A stretch of DNA of 64,000 nucleotides, taken from Labyrinthula sp. Ha. Its lineage: Eukaryota; Sar; Bigyra; Labyrinthulida; Labyrinthulaceae. The notes below the pieces were generated by a model, which worked only from the letters and a program-made list of their open reading frames with translations, did no database searches and was not told the DNA's origin. Within the stretch, counting starts at the first letter, position 1; each line of letters begins with the position of its first letter. A program made the position numbers and the translations under genes. The DNA is taken from assembly GCA_015227615.1 (NCBI GenBank), contig JAALGZ010000005.1, forward strand, positions 682,001 to 746,000. The letters are read 5' to 3'. Positions 33,692 to 43,308 of the stretch are shown piece after piece.

Positions 33692-36600
33692 ATTCCCTAT
33701 AAGTGTTTAACAGGTGAAAGACTCGGTGACTCTTACTCAACCAAAGTGAACTTGCCCTCCTTTTACCTTAAATGCAGAATAACCATAGAAAATTGATGAG
33801 GTTAAAATGCCTTGTGGTGAATATGTCATTGTTTTTGGCATGGTTTGATCTAATATTAATTTCTTAATCATATTATTCCTGTTGGTGTGTTTTGACATTT
33901 CCCCAGTTACTTTGATTTTATATTGATGATAAGAATGAAATAAAAATGACTTTATTATTAATAATTATTCTCTAATACATACTCTATTTACAATATTTAA
34001 ATCCCATTATTTCATTTTTAGAAAAATTTTACGAACTACGGTTATTTTTGAAAAAAAATATATGGCACGTAATTGCATACTTATTTCTATGTTTTTTCCT
34101 TGGCAAAATTCCAATAGTGACGAGGGGTGCCTCCTCGATATCAAATCTTAATATCACTAATGTCTCACCTGGCAGAGCTTACATTTTAAATAATCTCTTT
34201 ATAACATTAAAAATGTGACTTGATTACCCTTTGATACCGCGGAGATAATTTATGTTTAACATTTTTTCTTGATAAATACCTTTAGTTAGTAAATATATTA
34301 TTTTTTAATGCTAGTGCATTGTTATATTTTAATCAAAAAAATATATTTTTTAGAGAAATTTATAGACTTTGATTAACTCCATTCCAAATCGCTAATATAA
34401 TAAAAAGTTGATAGTCTTACCTTCGAGCAATGGAGAAATTGTTTAAGGGATAAATGTATATCACAGTTTCTTAGAGGAGATAAACATCTCCATTTAGATT
34501 TAGAATATTTTCAAAAATTCAATAAATGTCATTTATTAAAATTTTCAGGAACGTAGCGAGTATAAGACTTACTAAGTAATACCTTAGCTCTAAGAACTCT
34601 TGAGTGTATATGATAACAAAAATCAATATCTGAAGTGACATGAGATTAATAAGTCTGCGACATATTTTGACTTATTCTTTATTATAATAGATTTATTTCA
34701 ATCAGAGAGGTGATTAACTCTTCACAGAGTGTGCACAAATGAAAATGGAAATGCTAAAGCTTTGCTTTTCATTTCCTGACTGGTTTGATACAAATAGTCC
34801 TTTCATTATAGTAAGCTCTGCATGATTTTTTAAAGCACCATTTTTGTAATAATATAGCAAGTTGGGCAAAGTTATCAGTAAAATAAAGTCACAGTTTTGA
34901 ATTGAGTTTTTCTACTTGACTAAATTTTGGTTCCAATTTTAATTGCTGTATACCATGTTCTTGGTTATATCCGTGATTTGACTTTTTTTAATTCTCCTTA
35001 CTGGTTAATATTACACGTGTTTGTAAGTTGAAACCTATAGTACACTGCATAAAAATGCTGGTACATAAATTTTTCAATCGCAGCCAGATTCTCTTTAAAT
35101 TTCAGATTATTGAGTTGGTAGATTTAATTATTTATAAATTTCTCAAATATAAATTTTTTATTGGATTTCTTGGAAACATTACTGTTGACTCCTTTGGACA
35201 TCTAGTTTTTGAGAAAATTCTATATAAAGAATAATAAACATCAATGAAGAATACTGTGATAATGTTACAAACACTAACTATTTATTGAACATGAAAGAAA
35301 TATTTCATATTCGAAAAATTTTATGTAGAATGTGTGAGGTACCTCTTCCTAGTTATTTTAAAATTTTAGGTCTTTCAGGATTCAATAATACTCTAATCAG
35401 TATTGTTTTAATATAAAAGAAGGAGCAGAATCTTTACACATTAGGCTAAAGTTATAATAAAAGTTGCTACACAGAAATGAAAGTTATAAAATGGAATATA
35501 GAATCTAAGTGCCGCTAATATAGAAAGAAGACATTGGATTCTCTGAAAAACAACGCTTCATGATAGGTGTCTACCACATCTCTTAAACTAAGGCATGATA
35601 CCTATTGAATAGCAGTGAGATTTCATATAGAAAACTGCACCATGGAAACCTCAGAATTGGTTGAGTTCTCTTCTAAAAAATAATTGTAATGTATAAGAAA
35701 AACATGATTGGTCCTAGAATAAACTAATGAAACTAAATTATGCATACCTACTGCTTGATTGATACCCTAATCATGATCTACAGATCGTGTTTTGGTATTG
35801 TTTCTGTGGAACAATATAATTGTTATTATGCGTAGTAGAATATAGATATTTCTTTGCTTCAACTTAATACATTTTGTTCTAAGTTTATGTTACTAGTGAC
35901 ATCAAAGCTAGAGAGTAATTAATCATCATAGCTAAGTGTACCACAAAGTATTGTGCAATACAAATAGAAGCAAGGCGATAAATAGTTGTCGCTTATGTTT
36001 GCAAGCTAAATTGAATCAAAACTGTTTGATAGTTTATGTTCGTTTTCTTTGTGGTTGTAAATGTGGCTATTGATCGTGCTAAGGTTATTTTATGCTGTCT
36101 GAAACCAAGCTTGCACTTGGCTCCGCTAAAAGCAGGAGAAAGTACAGAAACGTAATTCGGATCTCAATAAAAATATATAGTACCAAAATATAACAATGAA
36201 AGCTTACTCGTTCAACTATTTATGAATACAATATTTGTTACTCACCTATATATGCCCATACAGGGGTACTGTTTGATATAATCATGATATAATAAACGAG
36301 TTTTGAGGATCTCAATTTTAGTTTGAGTAATATTTAGTTTTCTTTCAGCTACTTTTAGTGAGTCTCGATATTATCCTAGGTACTATTTGAGGTTCTATTC
36401 ATATGTCCCACCAGGTGGTCAGCCTCAATACTTTGTTTCAATAAGACCATCTGAGACATCGTCCCTTCTCTGGAAGTATGTATCCCTGCCCCATCTATTG
36501 TTGGAGTATATATAGGTCATATGGTCCATGTGCCAAGGTTATTATAGTGCACAAAAAAGCTAAGAGGAAAACATCTGCGAGATTTGGCGCTTGGTCATGC

Positions 36601-36810
36601 GGCCCAAGTATCATTTGAGGCAGTATGACATATGAAAAACCAAAATAAAATTTTAGAAAAATTAAATTCCAAAAAAGATATCAAAGCTCAAAGTTCTTGA
36701 AAATAGCATTTTAGTTTTGATATTTTCGCCCCAAACGGTACCCTATGCCAATGCTATAAGCTCGAAAGAATAAAAAAAGCAGTGTGACATTACCCTAAAA
36801 TAAGGTATCA
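33692..36810. other. Gene-free stretch, 3.1 kb, very AT-rich
   Basis: No frame above 68 codons and no motif. The first half, especially about 33.9-35.4 kb, is among the most A+T-rich DNA in the window, with many runs of A and T and short TA tracts. No repeat with a defined unit was found. The last 100 bases should hold the TMEM223 promoter. Confidence 0.5.
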
Positions 36811-37632
36811 ATGCTATTTCGAAAATTCACCAGTCCAACCTCACCAAGACTAGTTAGGTTGATCTATCCACCAGTACTATCAAATGCTTTTTTCTCAACT
36901 ACAAATGAAACACAGGAATTAGAAAAGATACTCCTTTTTGAGGCCCAAACACCGCGTAAAATTCGTGTCCTTTCTATATTTACAACTATCCAGTCAGCCT
37001 ATTGGGGATACATCTCCACAGAGAAGCTGATATTTTCCGTGGACCAACTAAACACACAAGCCATGGATAATGACATCTATAATTTTGTCGTATATATGTT
37101 TTTTTTCTCATCTTAGATGCATCCCTTTTGGACCTTTAGTGGAGTTGGTATGACAGGAGCTCTGTGGACGATGCTTTACTTCTTCTCTAAAAGAACTGTT
37201 TCAAGCATTTCACTTATTGACGACAGCTATCCTAAAAAGTTTGAAATTAAAACACATAACTTATTTGGACTTCCATCCAGGAAAACTGAAATATTCGAAA
37301 AATTTGACATTGTCTTTGAGCCCTTTGAAGAGAACAAAGATCGTGAAGTCTTAAGATTTGTAGGCAAGAAGAGATCGATGGCTTATCTAGTCGGTCGAGA
37401 TGGTAATTTTTTCGATGTCAAGGATTTTAACTCTACTGATTATTTCTCTTTGAATAGTGGTGAAGATGATGACGTAGCACGAAGTCAAGAACGAAGAAAG
37501 AGAGAAGAAGAATTCATAGAATATATTGGTGTACTACAGGAACATGTATCACCTAGTGTAGAAGATAATATTAAGGTTGGAGAAGAAGTTGAGCCTTATT
37601 TACCAGAGCCAAGGAGAAAAAGAAGAAATTAG
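36811..37632 (+). CDS. TMEM223: TMEM223 homolog, mitochondrial inner-membrane protein, two exons, 264 aa
   Basis: Exon 1 (36,811-37,089) and exon 2 (37,117-37,632) join over a 27-nt intron. The N-terminus MLFRKFTSPTSPRLVRLIYP, basic and free of acidic residues, looks like a mitochondrial presequence. LLFEAQTPRKIRVLSIFTTI is the family start (human LLFEHERGRFFTILGLF) and leads into membrane segment 1 (IFTTIQSAYWGYI). Segment 2 is WTFSGVGMTGALWTMLYFF, followed by RTVSSISLID and the matrix-type domain THNLFGLPSRKTEIF and YLVGRDGNFFDVKDFN. The human protein has about 200 aa; the extra C-terminal 60 residues here are charged (RSQERRKREEEF and a basic RRKRRN end). TMEM223 is known to bind newly made COX1 with assembly factors of complex IV. 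Splicing phase 0 joins V93 to M94. Confidence 0.8.
37090..37116 (+). other. 27-nt spliceosomal intron in TMEM223
   Basis: GTATAT donor, T-rich centre, ATCTTAG acceptor; its length is a multiple of three but it carries the stop TAG at its end, so retention would end translation exactly at the splice site. A donor three bases earlier (GTCGTA) is possible but fits the other introns less well. Confidence 0.8.
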
Positions 37633-38846
37633 CTCTTGCCTCCGTGGATACTCTTAGTTCAATGACGAAAACATGATCTCTCCAGTTTTCGCCAAAGTCA
37701 TTCTTACAGTGTCGTTCTAGATTATTCTTAAATTAAATCCATTTTGACAAAAATATCAGATCTCTGGTATTGTTTGTTTATTTTTTTTCTAGTTTATGAC
37801 ACAAATAAGAAGTACTTACACTTTGTAAACTACATATATACGCATTCTTTAAGGTGATTATTCTAAGAATCACGATAGAAATATTCATTAAAGTTAGTAA
37901 GAACTCTAGTTTGAGCATATGATTTAGTGTAAGAAGAGAATAAACAGGATTAATGGTTGAAAAGCCTAATTCTAAAACTCTTGTCTCGTCACAATAGGAT
38001 AAACAACAATGACACATACACCGACATTAGGCAGGCCAACAAAGAGCCTAGCTAAATTTACCTTTAAATAATAGCAACCAGTGTTCTCAAAAGATCTTAT
38101 AAAAGTCAAAATGTGGTCTAAGTTTGTAGAGTTTAGATTACAATGTTGTATCTCTTAATGTACTTATCAACAATACCAATATGAGATATGTTACAGAAAT
38201 ACTTTTCCAGGAGGCCTTTCTATCAACAGTTTTTAAAATAATTCCATCTGATAGTGAAAAAAAAATTAAAGTTTGGTACATCTCTTAGAGTTTTCTCCAA
38301 AAAATTTGCTATAATGTTTCGAGTGAAGGCACGGATGATTTGTCATCGCAAGAAACAAAAGGAAATACCTTACATCGCAATTCAAAATCTAAGAAAGGTC
38401 TTAAGGACAAGTCACCGACCGTACTAAAAAGATCAAGCCAGAAATGAATTCGTTAAAGCCTTATATTAGCAAAGTAATGTCGTTTCACTACTATTGTTTT
38501 TTAAGGAGAGGGGTGCCATCTTGTCTTACCATAGCTACACAGAAACTTCTACCTAGAAAAGATATTCTTGGAAATAAGTTGAACAAAGTTGATGATTATG
38601 CATGAAGAAAAGAAACTGATAAGATAGTACAGGTATGTAAACTACAGGAAACAACATTCTTAAACATTCAAGCTGTATTCACTCCATCTTTTCTAAAACG
38701 TGATTTTACTTGTTTAATTTGATAACAATAGTTTAATATTACCACATAGTTTTCTTGTTGTATAAATCAAACTCAAGTGCAGTTCAAATGGTTGCTACTA
38801 AGTCATATGAAAATTAAATTTTAACAATTATTCCATGCTTGCACGA
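37633..38846. other. Gene-free stretch, 1.2 kb
   Basis: No frame with family similarity; the single 79-codon minus-strand frame is hydrophobic and looks like chance. This is the space between the 3' ends of TMEM223 (+) and the first LRR gene (-). Confidence 0.5.
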
Positions 38847-39914
38847 TCAACTTTCAGTGAAAAGTATTGTGCAGTTTTCACTTAGACTTGTAAAACTTCT
38901 AAAACTTTCTTCATCAGAGAAGTCATCATAAGTCTGCCTATTCATTCTTAAAATACTTAAGTTTTGCATGTCCAAGAAATCCTTTCCACCAAATGAATTT
39001 ACACTCATTATTGATAGTTTAACAAGATCATCCAATACCTTTAGCGCTTCTGGAAAGGCCGTAATCTTACTTGTTTTTTCTAGTCTGACTACTTCAAGAG
39101 TACTCGCCAAGCCAGTAAAGAAATCATTAGGAAGGGGTTCTAGGTTTGGTCCAAAGATTGTTATTTGTTCAAGTTGAGGAAAGTTGGCAGTAGTAAATAG
39201 GTCTGGACTAATCTTTTCAAACACTTCATCTCCAAATACAAATTGTCTTAGCCTTCTAAACACTCTGATGCCATGGCCCTTAATCATTTCAAGAGCGAAG
39301 TTCTGCCATGCGGCTACATTTACCTTTCTTAGAAACAAAGATGAAATCGGCTCTGTTAAGATAGGATTAGGATCAAACTCTAGATTGGGGTTATTGTTCA
39401 AATCCAACGTATCCAAACAAAATCCAGGCTCCAATATCTGTGCGCTGAAATTTTTTATTAAGCTCTCAGTAATGCTTAAGAAGTGCAGGTTGGGAAAATC
39501 TTTTCTTCTAATTAAATTATCTGGCACGGAGACAAAAGGGTTTTGAGCTATAGATAAGAACTCGACATTTTCAAACACAGGTTGAGAATTTAAAAGAGCA
39601 GCATTTTCAAAGGTTCTTGGATGAATAAATCTAAGACTATTCTCGCGTATAAAAATAGCTTGTTCATTAGTCGTTCCTTGAAGATCAACTAGTTGGAAAG
39701 CATGAGGAGGAAGCACAGGAATGAAAAGCCTACTAAACTGCAAGTTTATGCCACTGAAGTCACGCTGGCAGCCATGACAGTTGGTTGCTAATATCTCTCT
39801 AATTGCAATTTCCTGCTCAATGAATTCAAAAACTACTTGAATTTCCTTTTCTGCAATTATTTCCCCATTTATCACCCCAAGAAGGAAACAAACTAGAAAT
39901 AACAAACAGAACAT
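38847..39914 (-). CDS. Leucine-rich-repeat protein with N-terminal signal or membrane anchor, 355 aa
   Basis: Degenerate leucine-rich repeats run through most of the protein (for example FENVEFLSIAQNPFVSVPDNL, NLHFLSITESLIKNF, CLDTLDLNNNPNLEF, LEQITIFGPNLEPLPNDF). From the ATG at 39,914 it begins with MFCLLFLVCFLLGVINGE, a good signal peptide or anchor, so the repeats should be outside the cell or in the endomembrane lumen. The frame stays open upstream for a further 54 codons without an ATG, then meets a TGA at 40,077-40,079, behind which lies an in-frame ATG at 40,163. So a 5' exon and a type II membrane topology, as in its neighbour, are possible; I found no clean 30-nt intron to join them. 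The C-terminus keeps its TGA stop. Binding of an external ligand or adhesion is inference. Paralog of the plus-strand LRR gene, arranged head to head. Confidence 0.75.
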   Translation of the reverse strand: MFCLLFLVCFLLGVINGEIIAEKEIQVVFEFIEQEIAIREILATNCHGCQRDFSGINLQFSRLFIPVLPPHAFQLVDLQGTTNEQAIFIRENSLRFIHPRTFENAALLNSQPVFENVEFLSIAQNPFVSVPDNLIRRKDFPNLHFLSITESLIKNFSAQILEPGFCLDTLDLNNNPNLEFDPNPILTEPISSLFLRKVNVAAWQNFALEMIKGHGIRVFRRLRQFVFGDEVFEKISPDLFTTANFPQLEQITIFGPNLEPLPNDFFTGLASTLEVVRLEKTSKITAFPEALKVLDDLVKLSIMSVNSFGGKDFLDMQNLSILRMNRQTYDDFSDEESFRSFTSLSENCTILFTES

Positions 39915-39971
39915 AGTAATAGATAGAAAAAATGGTATTCTACCCTCGTATTTACTGGGTGCAGCAATCAC

Positions 39972-40742
39972 TGGACTTTTTTCTTGTGTGATAGGTCTTT
40001 GGTTCGTAAGATTTGGTAGTGGAAAATTAGATCCACTAAATATAAGTGAGTTTGAAGGAGCAGTTTCTGCAAGAAATCAAGCTAGGCTAATGCCTCTTAC
40101 ATCTTCGAAGTATTGTGTCTGTTGCCCTTCTGTTTGAAAGTAACTTGCTTGTGGTTGTCTCATAATTTCTCTTTGCGTTTTGTCTCTGGCTAAGATACAA
40201 AGTTGCAGTTGGTGGTATGTCAAACGGGGTGAAATGTTTGAAAACAATTTTCTGCGATATATTCGTGTGGCTTTCTGAGCAATCCGTCAAATTTTACCTT
40301 GTTGTTACACGATTTCCATTTCCGGATGTCTTTATGTTCAATTCGTCTTTCTAACAAAACGATGCCCAGCAGTGTAATACATCGAAAACCATAGCTAGCC
40401 ATGAAGTCAAGGAAAACTAAATCAAAATAACTGCAGTTAATCAATAAGGGAATCCGGGAAGTATGGCAGTTGTCACATGGTTGTGTATTGACTGCAGTGT
40501 TTTAGAATAGTTTCTAACAGGACCTAGCATTTAACAAGAAATACATGTTAACATGACCTTACTACCTAAGATTTATCTATTATAAGGTGCAGTATAGTTT
40601 ACCAAACTACTTAACTCCATATTCCCTTTAATGCAGCATCATTTAGATATTTCACACTGCAATATTTGACGGTTAAGCAAAGCTAGAAAGAATATGGAAG
40701 AAGTATCCAAATCAAACTGAAATAAAGCCAAATAATACAAAT
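39972..40742. other. Divergent spacer between the two LRR genes
   Basis: Should hold promoters for both LRR genes and perhaps a 5' exon of the minus copy (in-frame minus-strand ATG at 40,163, reading MRQPQASYFQTEGQQTQYFED before a TGA at 40,077-40,079). No core promoter element can be defined with confidence. Confidence 0.4.
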
Positions 40743-42032
40743 ATGTATAGTACGACTGGCGATAGGTTAAGTGATGAACATGATTTTCAGGAGAGGACTT
40801 CTGTTCCCACTTTTGCGCCTGCAAGAAGAGCGCTTGTGAATTCCGATATGCTAAGTTAGCAACCTTGCAACCTAAATGAAAGACTAGTTAGCTTGGGGTC
40901 AAGCTTTTTGGTTAGTAATACACAGAAAAATACTGCCAAAAATGTTTGCATTATATTTACCTTAGGTGTTGTAGTTTCAATTGTAGCTTTTTTTGTTGGA
41001 CAATCCGCTGGCAAGACTTCAGCGTCCCACGATCCGGAGGTGAGAATTTCGAGGAGTGGGTTTGATCTGATTAATGTAGATAATGAAGCCAGAGGTTTCA
41101 TAAGGAGAATGATTGAGAATATGCTTGGTCAAGGAGAACGAGTTCAGGTATTGCTGACGTACGAAGGCTTGTATATACCAGAGTTGCCAAGTTTAGCTTT
41201 CTCTTCGACTAAGGATGTGGATGAGACACTTAGAACAATTATTTTCAAAAGGAACAGAATGAATTCCATTAATCCCAATGTATTTGGGACTATTCCTGGA
41301 TTTGAAAATAGATTTTACTCGGTTGACCAACTGGCTATTGAGGATAACCTTATTCAGCAGGTTCCATCAGGTTTATTCTTAGGCGATTCCTTCCGTGATT
41401 TAAGCAAAATCAGTCTACGTAACAATTCTATGAAAGAATTTTTTTCAAGCTCAGTTGAAGCAGAGCTAGAAAATTTGAGAGCATTAGATCTTAGTGAAAA
41501 CCTTGATTTGGTACTTAAATTAGACTCCCAAAGCTTGAGTGGAATTGGGGTCTTAGATATTAGAAACATTAATTTGAAGGAAACTACAGCAGAGTTGAGT
41601 AAGTCTAACGAACGTAATCTAAAGTTTGAGTCATTGCAGATATTGAAAATAGGAAATGATTTTACAAAGAGTTTCCCTGAGGGACTGCTTAAGACAGATT
41701 TTTGACCTATTGTTCGAGATGTAGCTGTGTATGGGAAAGAAGTTAAGGAACTACCTGAAGATTTTTTGGTTGGATTTGAAATTCGACCGCTGAAACTTAG
41801 CCTAGTAAATATGGAAAAAGTTACTAACTTTCCACGGAAAATATCTGAACTTTTAAGACTTTTTGAATTAAATATCCCATTTATTCAGAGCATACCAGAT
41901 GATGCCTTCGCCGTAATGAATGAGCTCCAGGAAGTAAGAGTATCTAGCAAGGCTCTTAGAAATGGCGAGACTTTGCAGGAGTTAAGAGATCGTACAGCAA
42001 TTAGGGATGAGGCTGTTCTGAGCCTTGTTTAG
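40743..42032 (+). pseudogene. Leucine-rich-repeat membrane protein, probable pseudogene, paralog of the minus-strand LRR gene
   Basis: The main frame runs from about 40,860 to TAG at 42,030-42,032 and encodes LRRs (RTIIFKRNRMNSINPNVFG, LSKISLRNNSMKEFF, LRALDLSENLDL, LQILKIGNDFTKSFPEGL, VKELPEDFLVG) after one membrane segment (CIIFTLGVVVSIVAFFVG). It is interrupted by an in-frame TGA at 41,703-41,705, about 109 codons before the end; the following part still aligns with the paralog (VKELPEDFLVG against LEPLPNDFFTG). The frame has no ATG before the membrane segment. An in-frame ATG at 40,743 (MYSTTGDRLSDEHDFQERTS) could be joined by a 24-nt GT-AG intron, 40,836-40,859, which removes the only stop between. 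That model gives a type II membrane protein with a cytosolic tail of about 60 residues. TGA ends other genes here, so it probably stops translation. Confidence 0.6.
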
Positions 42033-42849
42033 TTGAGGTTTTATATCTTTCAATCTTTAAGAACTGCATTAACTTTCTCGCCACAATGCATATCGAGAGC
42101 TTGACGTACTTTTAATTTTGCTGCGTCAAGGCAGCTGCCAATAATAGGTTAAAGAAGAGCACTACTTTCTAGGTTGCTACCTCAACACTTCGAAGTTGAG
42201 TACAGGTTTGCAGGCGCTCGAGAAATAATTAAAAGTTCATCCATACATATTTCATCAACTTTGCTGCCACAACAGTTTTAACTTTGCTTACGGTATTTGA
42301 AATTTGTAGCTTCTATCTACAGAAAAAGCAGAAAACATAGTTCTACTCTTGTTTGGACATATTTAGAGTGTTTTCTTTTGGATAGGAGGTTTACACGTTA
42401 CACACACAAAGAAAATAATTATACTCTTGAAACTATCCCATATTAAACAAGCAGAAGCTCAGCTTTGAAGAAATTTAAACCCATGAGAAATTTTACTAAG
42501 TACTTAGATAGAAATAATTGGAGCTATAAATTTGTTTTTATCTACTCGCAAGGAAACGTAGTAGATTAAACGATACATTAGGTGTATTTTTCCAAAGCCT
42601 GAATGTATGCTTTAATCTTAAACTTAGCATGTATATTAGGTATTTTTCGGAAATGTGGTGTTGTGTTCTCGAATTTCGTGTTCATTGAATTTGGCAAATT
42701 GAGATCGACTGTTTTAAAATAAATTGGAAAACTAGAGGTCGTGCAGTTGAAAAAGTGCCTTATAAGAATTGAAGACTTAGCCATATAGAAAAATAAAGAT
42801 ACTGAGCATAAACTGATTGACTCTTGTTTCATGTTGCCTTCAATAAAAT
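42033..42849. other. Intergenic, 0.8 kb, between the LRR pseudogene and the ubiquitin-like gene
   Basis: Convergent space. A 93-codon minus frame (42,859-42,578) overlaps the end of the ubiquitin-like gene; it could be joined by a 29-nt GT-AG stretch, but its acceptor (TTGAAG) is unlike the other introns, and the added sequence has no motif. I leave it out. Confidence 0.4.
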
Positions 42850-43308
42850 TCACATCCATCTTCTACTTTGTTGAGGAACAACTTCAACAACAGAACAATC
42901 GCAGATACCGATATCAAACAGTGTCAGGTCTTCATGTACTTCCTTCCCTTTGAAATAAATTTTATATTTTTTCGGTAATAAAGCTCTCCTTAAAATAGAT
43001 CTAAGCTGCCAATGCGAATAATAAACTTCTGAATACATCTTCTGTCCTGTGATCTGCACAAAGACTATCAAATTCTTAGCCTTACGGTTTCCTAGTACTG
43101 CATGTATTGTGTCTCCCGCTTGAATATTATAGTTAGTTAAACTTTCATTATTTTCCAGTATCCTCTGTCTATGTACGCATATTGTCTGCTCATAGCTATA
43201 CATGGAAATAGCATTCTGTATACAAAGTTTTAAATCTAAAACAGTTGCATCATTTCCCACGTGCACTGTGTAGCTCCTACAAGTTAGGGTTTTTATAAAC
43301 AAATCCAT
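42850..43308 (-). CDS. Tandem ubiquitin-like protein without Gly-Gly end, 152 aa
   Basis: Two ubiquitin-like folds in one short protein. Residues 1-73 follow ubiquitin closely in pattern: MDLFIKTLTCRSYTVHV (ubiquitin MQIFVKTLTGKTITLEV), VLDLKLCIQNA, then ESLTNYNIQAGDTIHAVL (RTLSDYNIQKESTLHLVL). Residues about 78-146 form a more divergent second unit (LIVFVQITGQKMYSEV, KYKIYFKGKEV, LTLFDIGICDCSVVEVV). Neither unit ends in Gly-Gly: the first continues with GNRKAKN and the second ends QQSRRWM before TGA. So it cannot be processed or conjugated like ubiquitin and probably acts as a fixed docking module, for example for proteasome or p97-type partners; that is inference. The ATG at 43,308 falls exactly at the ubiquitin start. 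No intron. Not assigned to a known Ubl family. Confidence 0.75.
   Translation of the reverse strand: MDLFIKTLTCRSYTVHVGNDATVLDLKLCIQNAISMYSYEQTICVHRQRILENNESLTNYNIQAGDTIHAVLGNRKAKNLIVFVQITGQKMYSEVYYSHWQLRSILRRALLPKKYKIYFKGKEVHEDLTLFDIGICDCSVVEVVPQQSRRWM

Noticed and set aside
41703-41705. TGA as reassigned codon or selenocysteine
   Set aside because: TGA ends the other LRR gene and the ubiquitin-like gene, Trp is TGG throughout, and no selenoprotein family is involved; a plain stop is simpler.
42578-42859. 93-codon minus frame overlapping the end of the ubiquitin-like gene
   Set aside because: It could be joined by a 29-nt GT-AG stretch, but the acceptor TTGAAG is unlike the YTTAG acceptors of the other introns, and the sequence has no motif.
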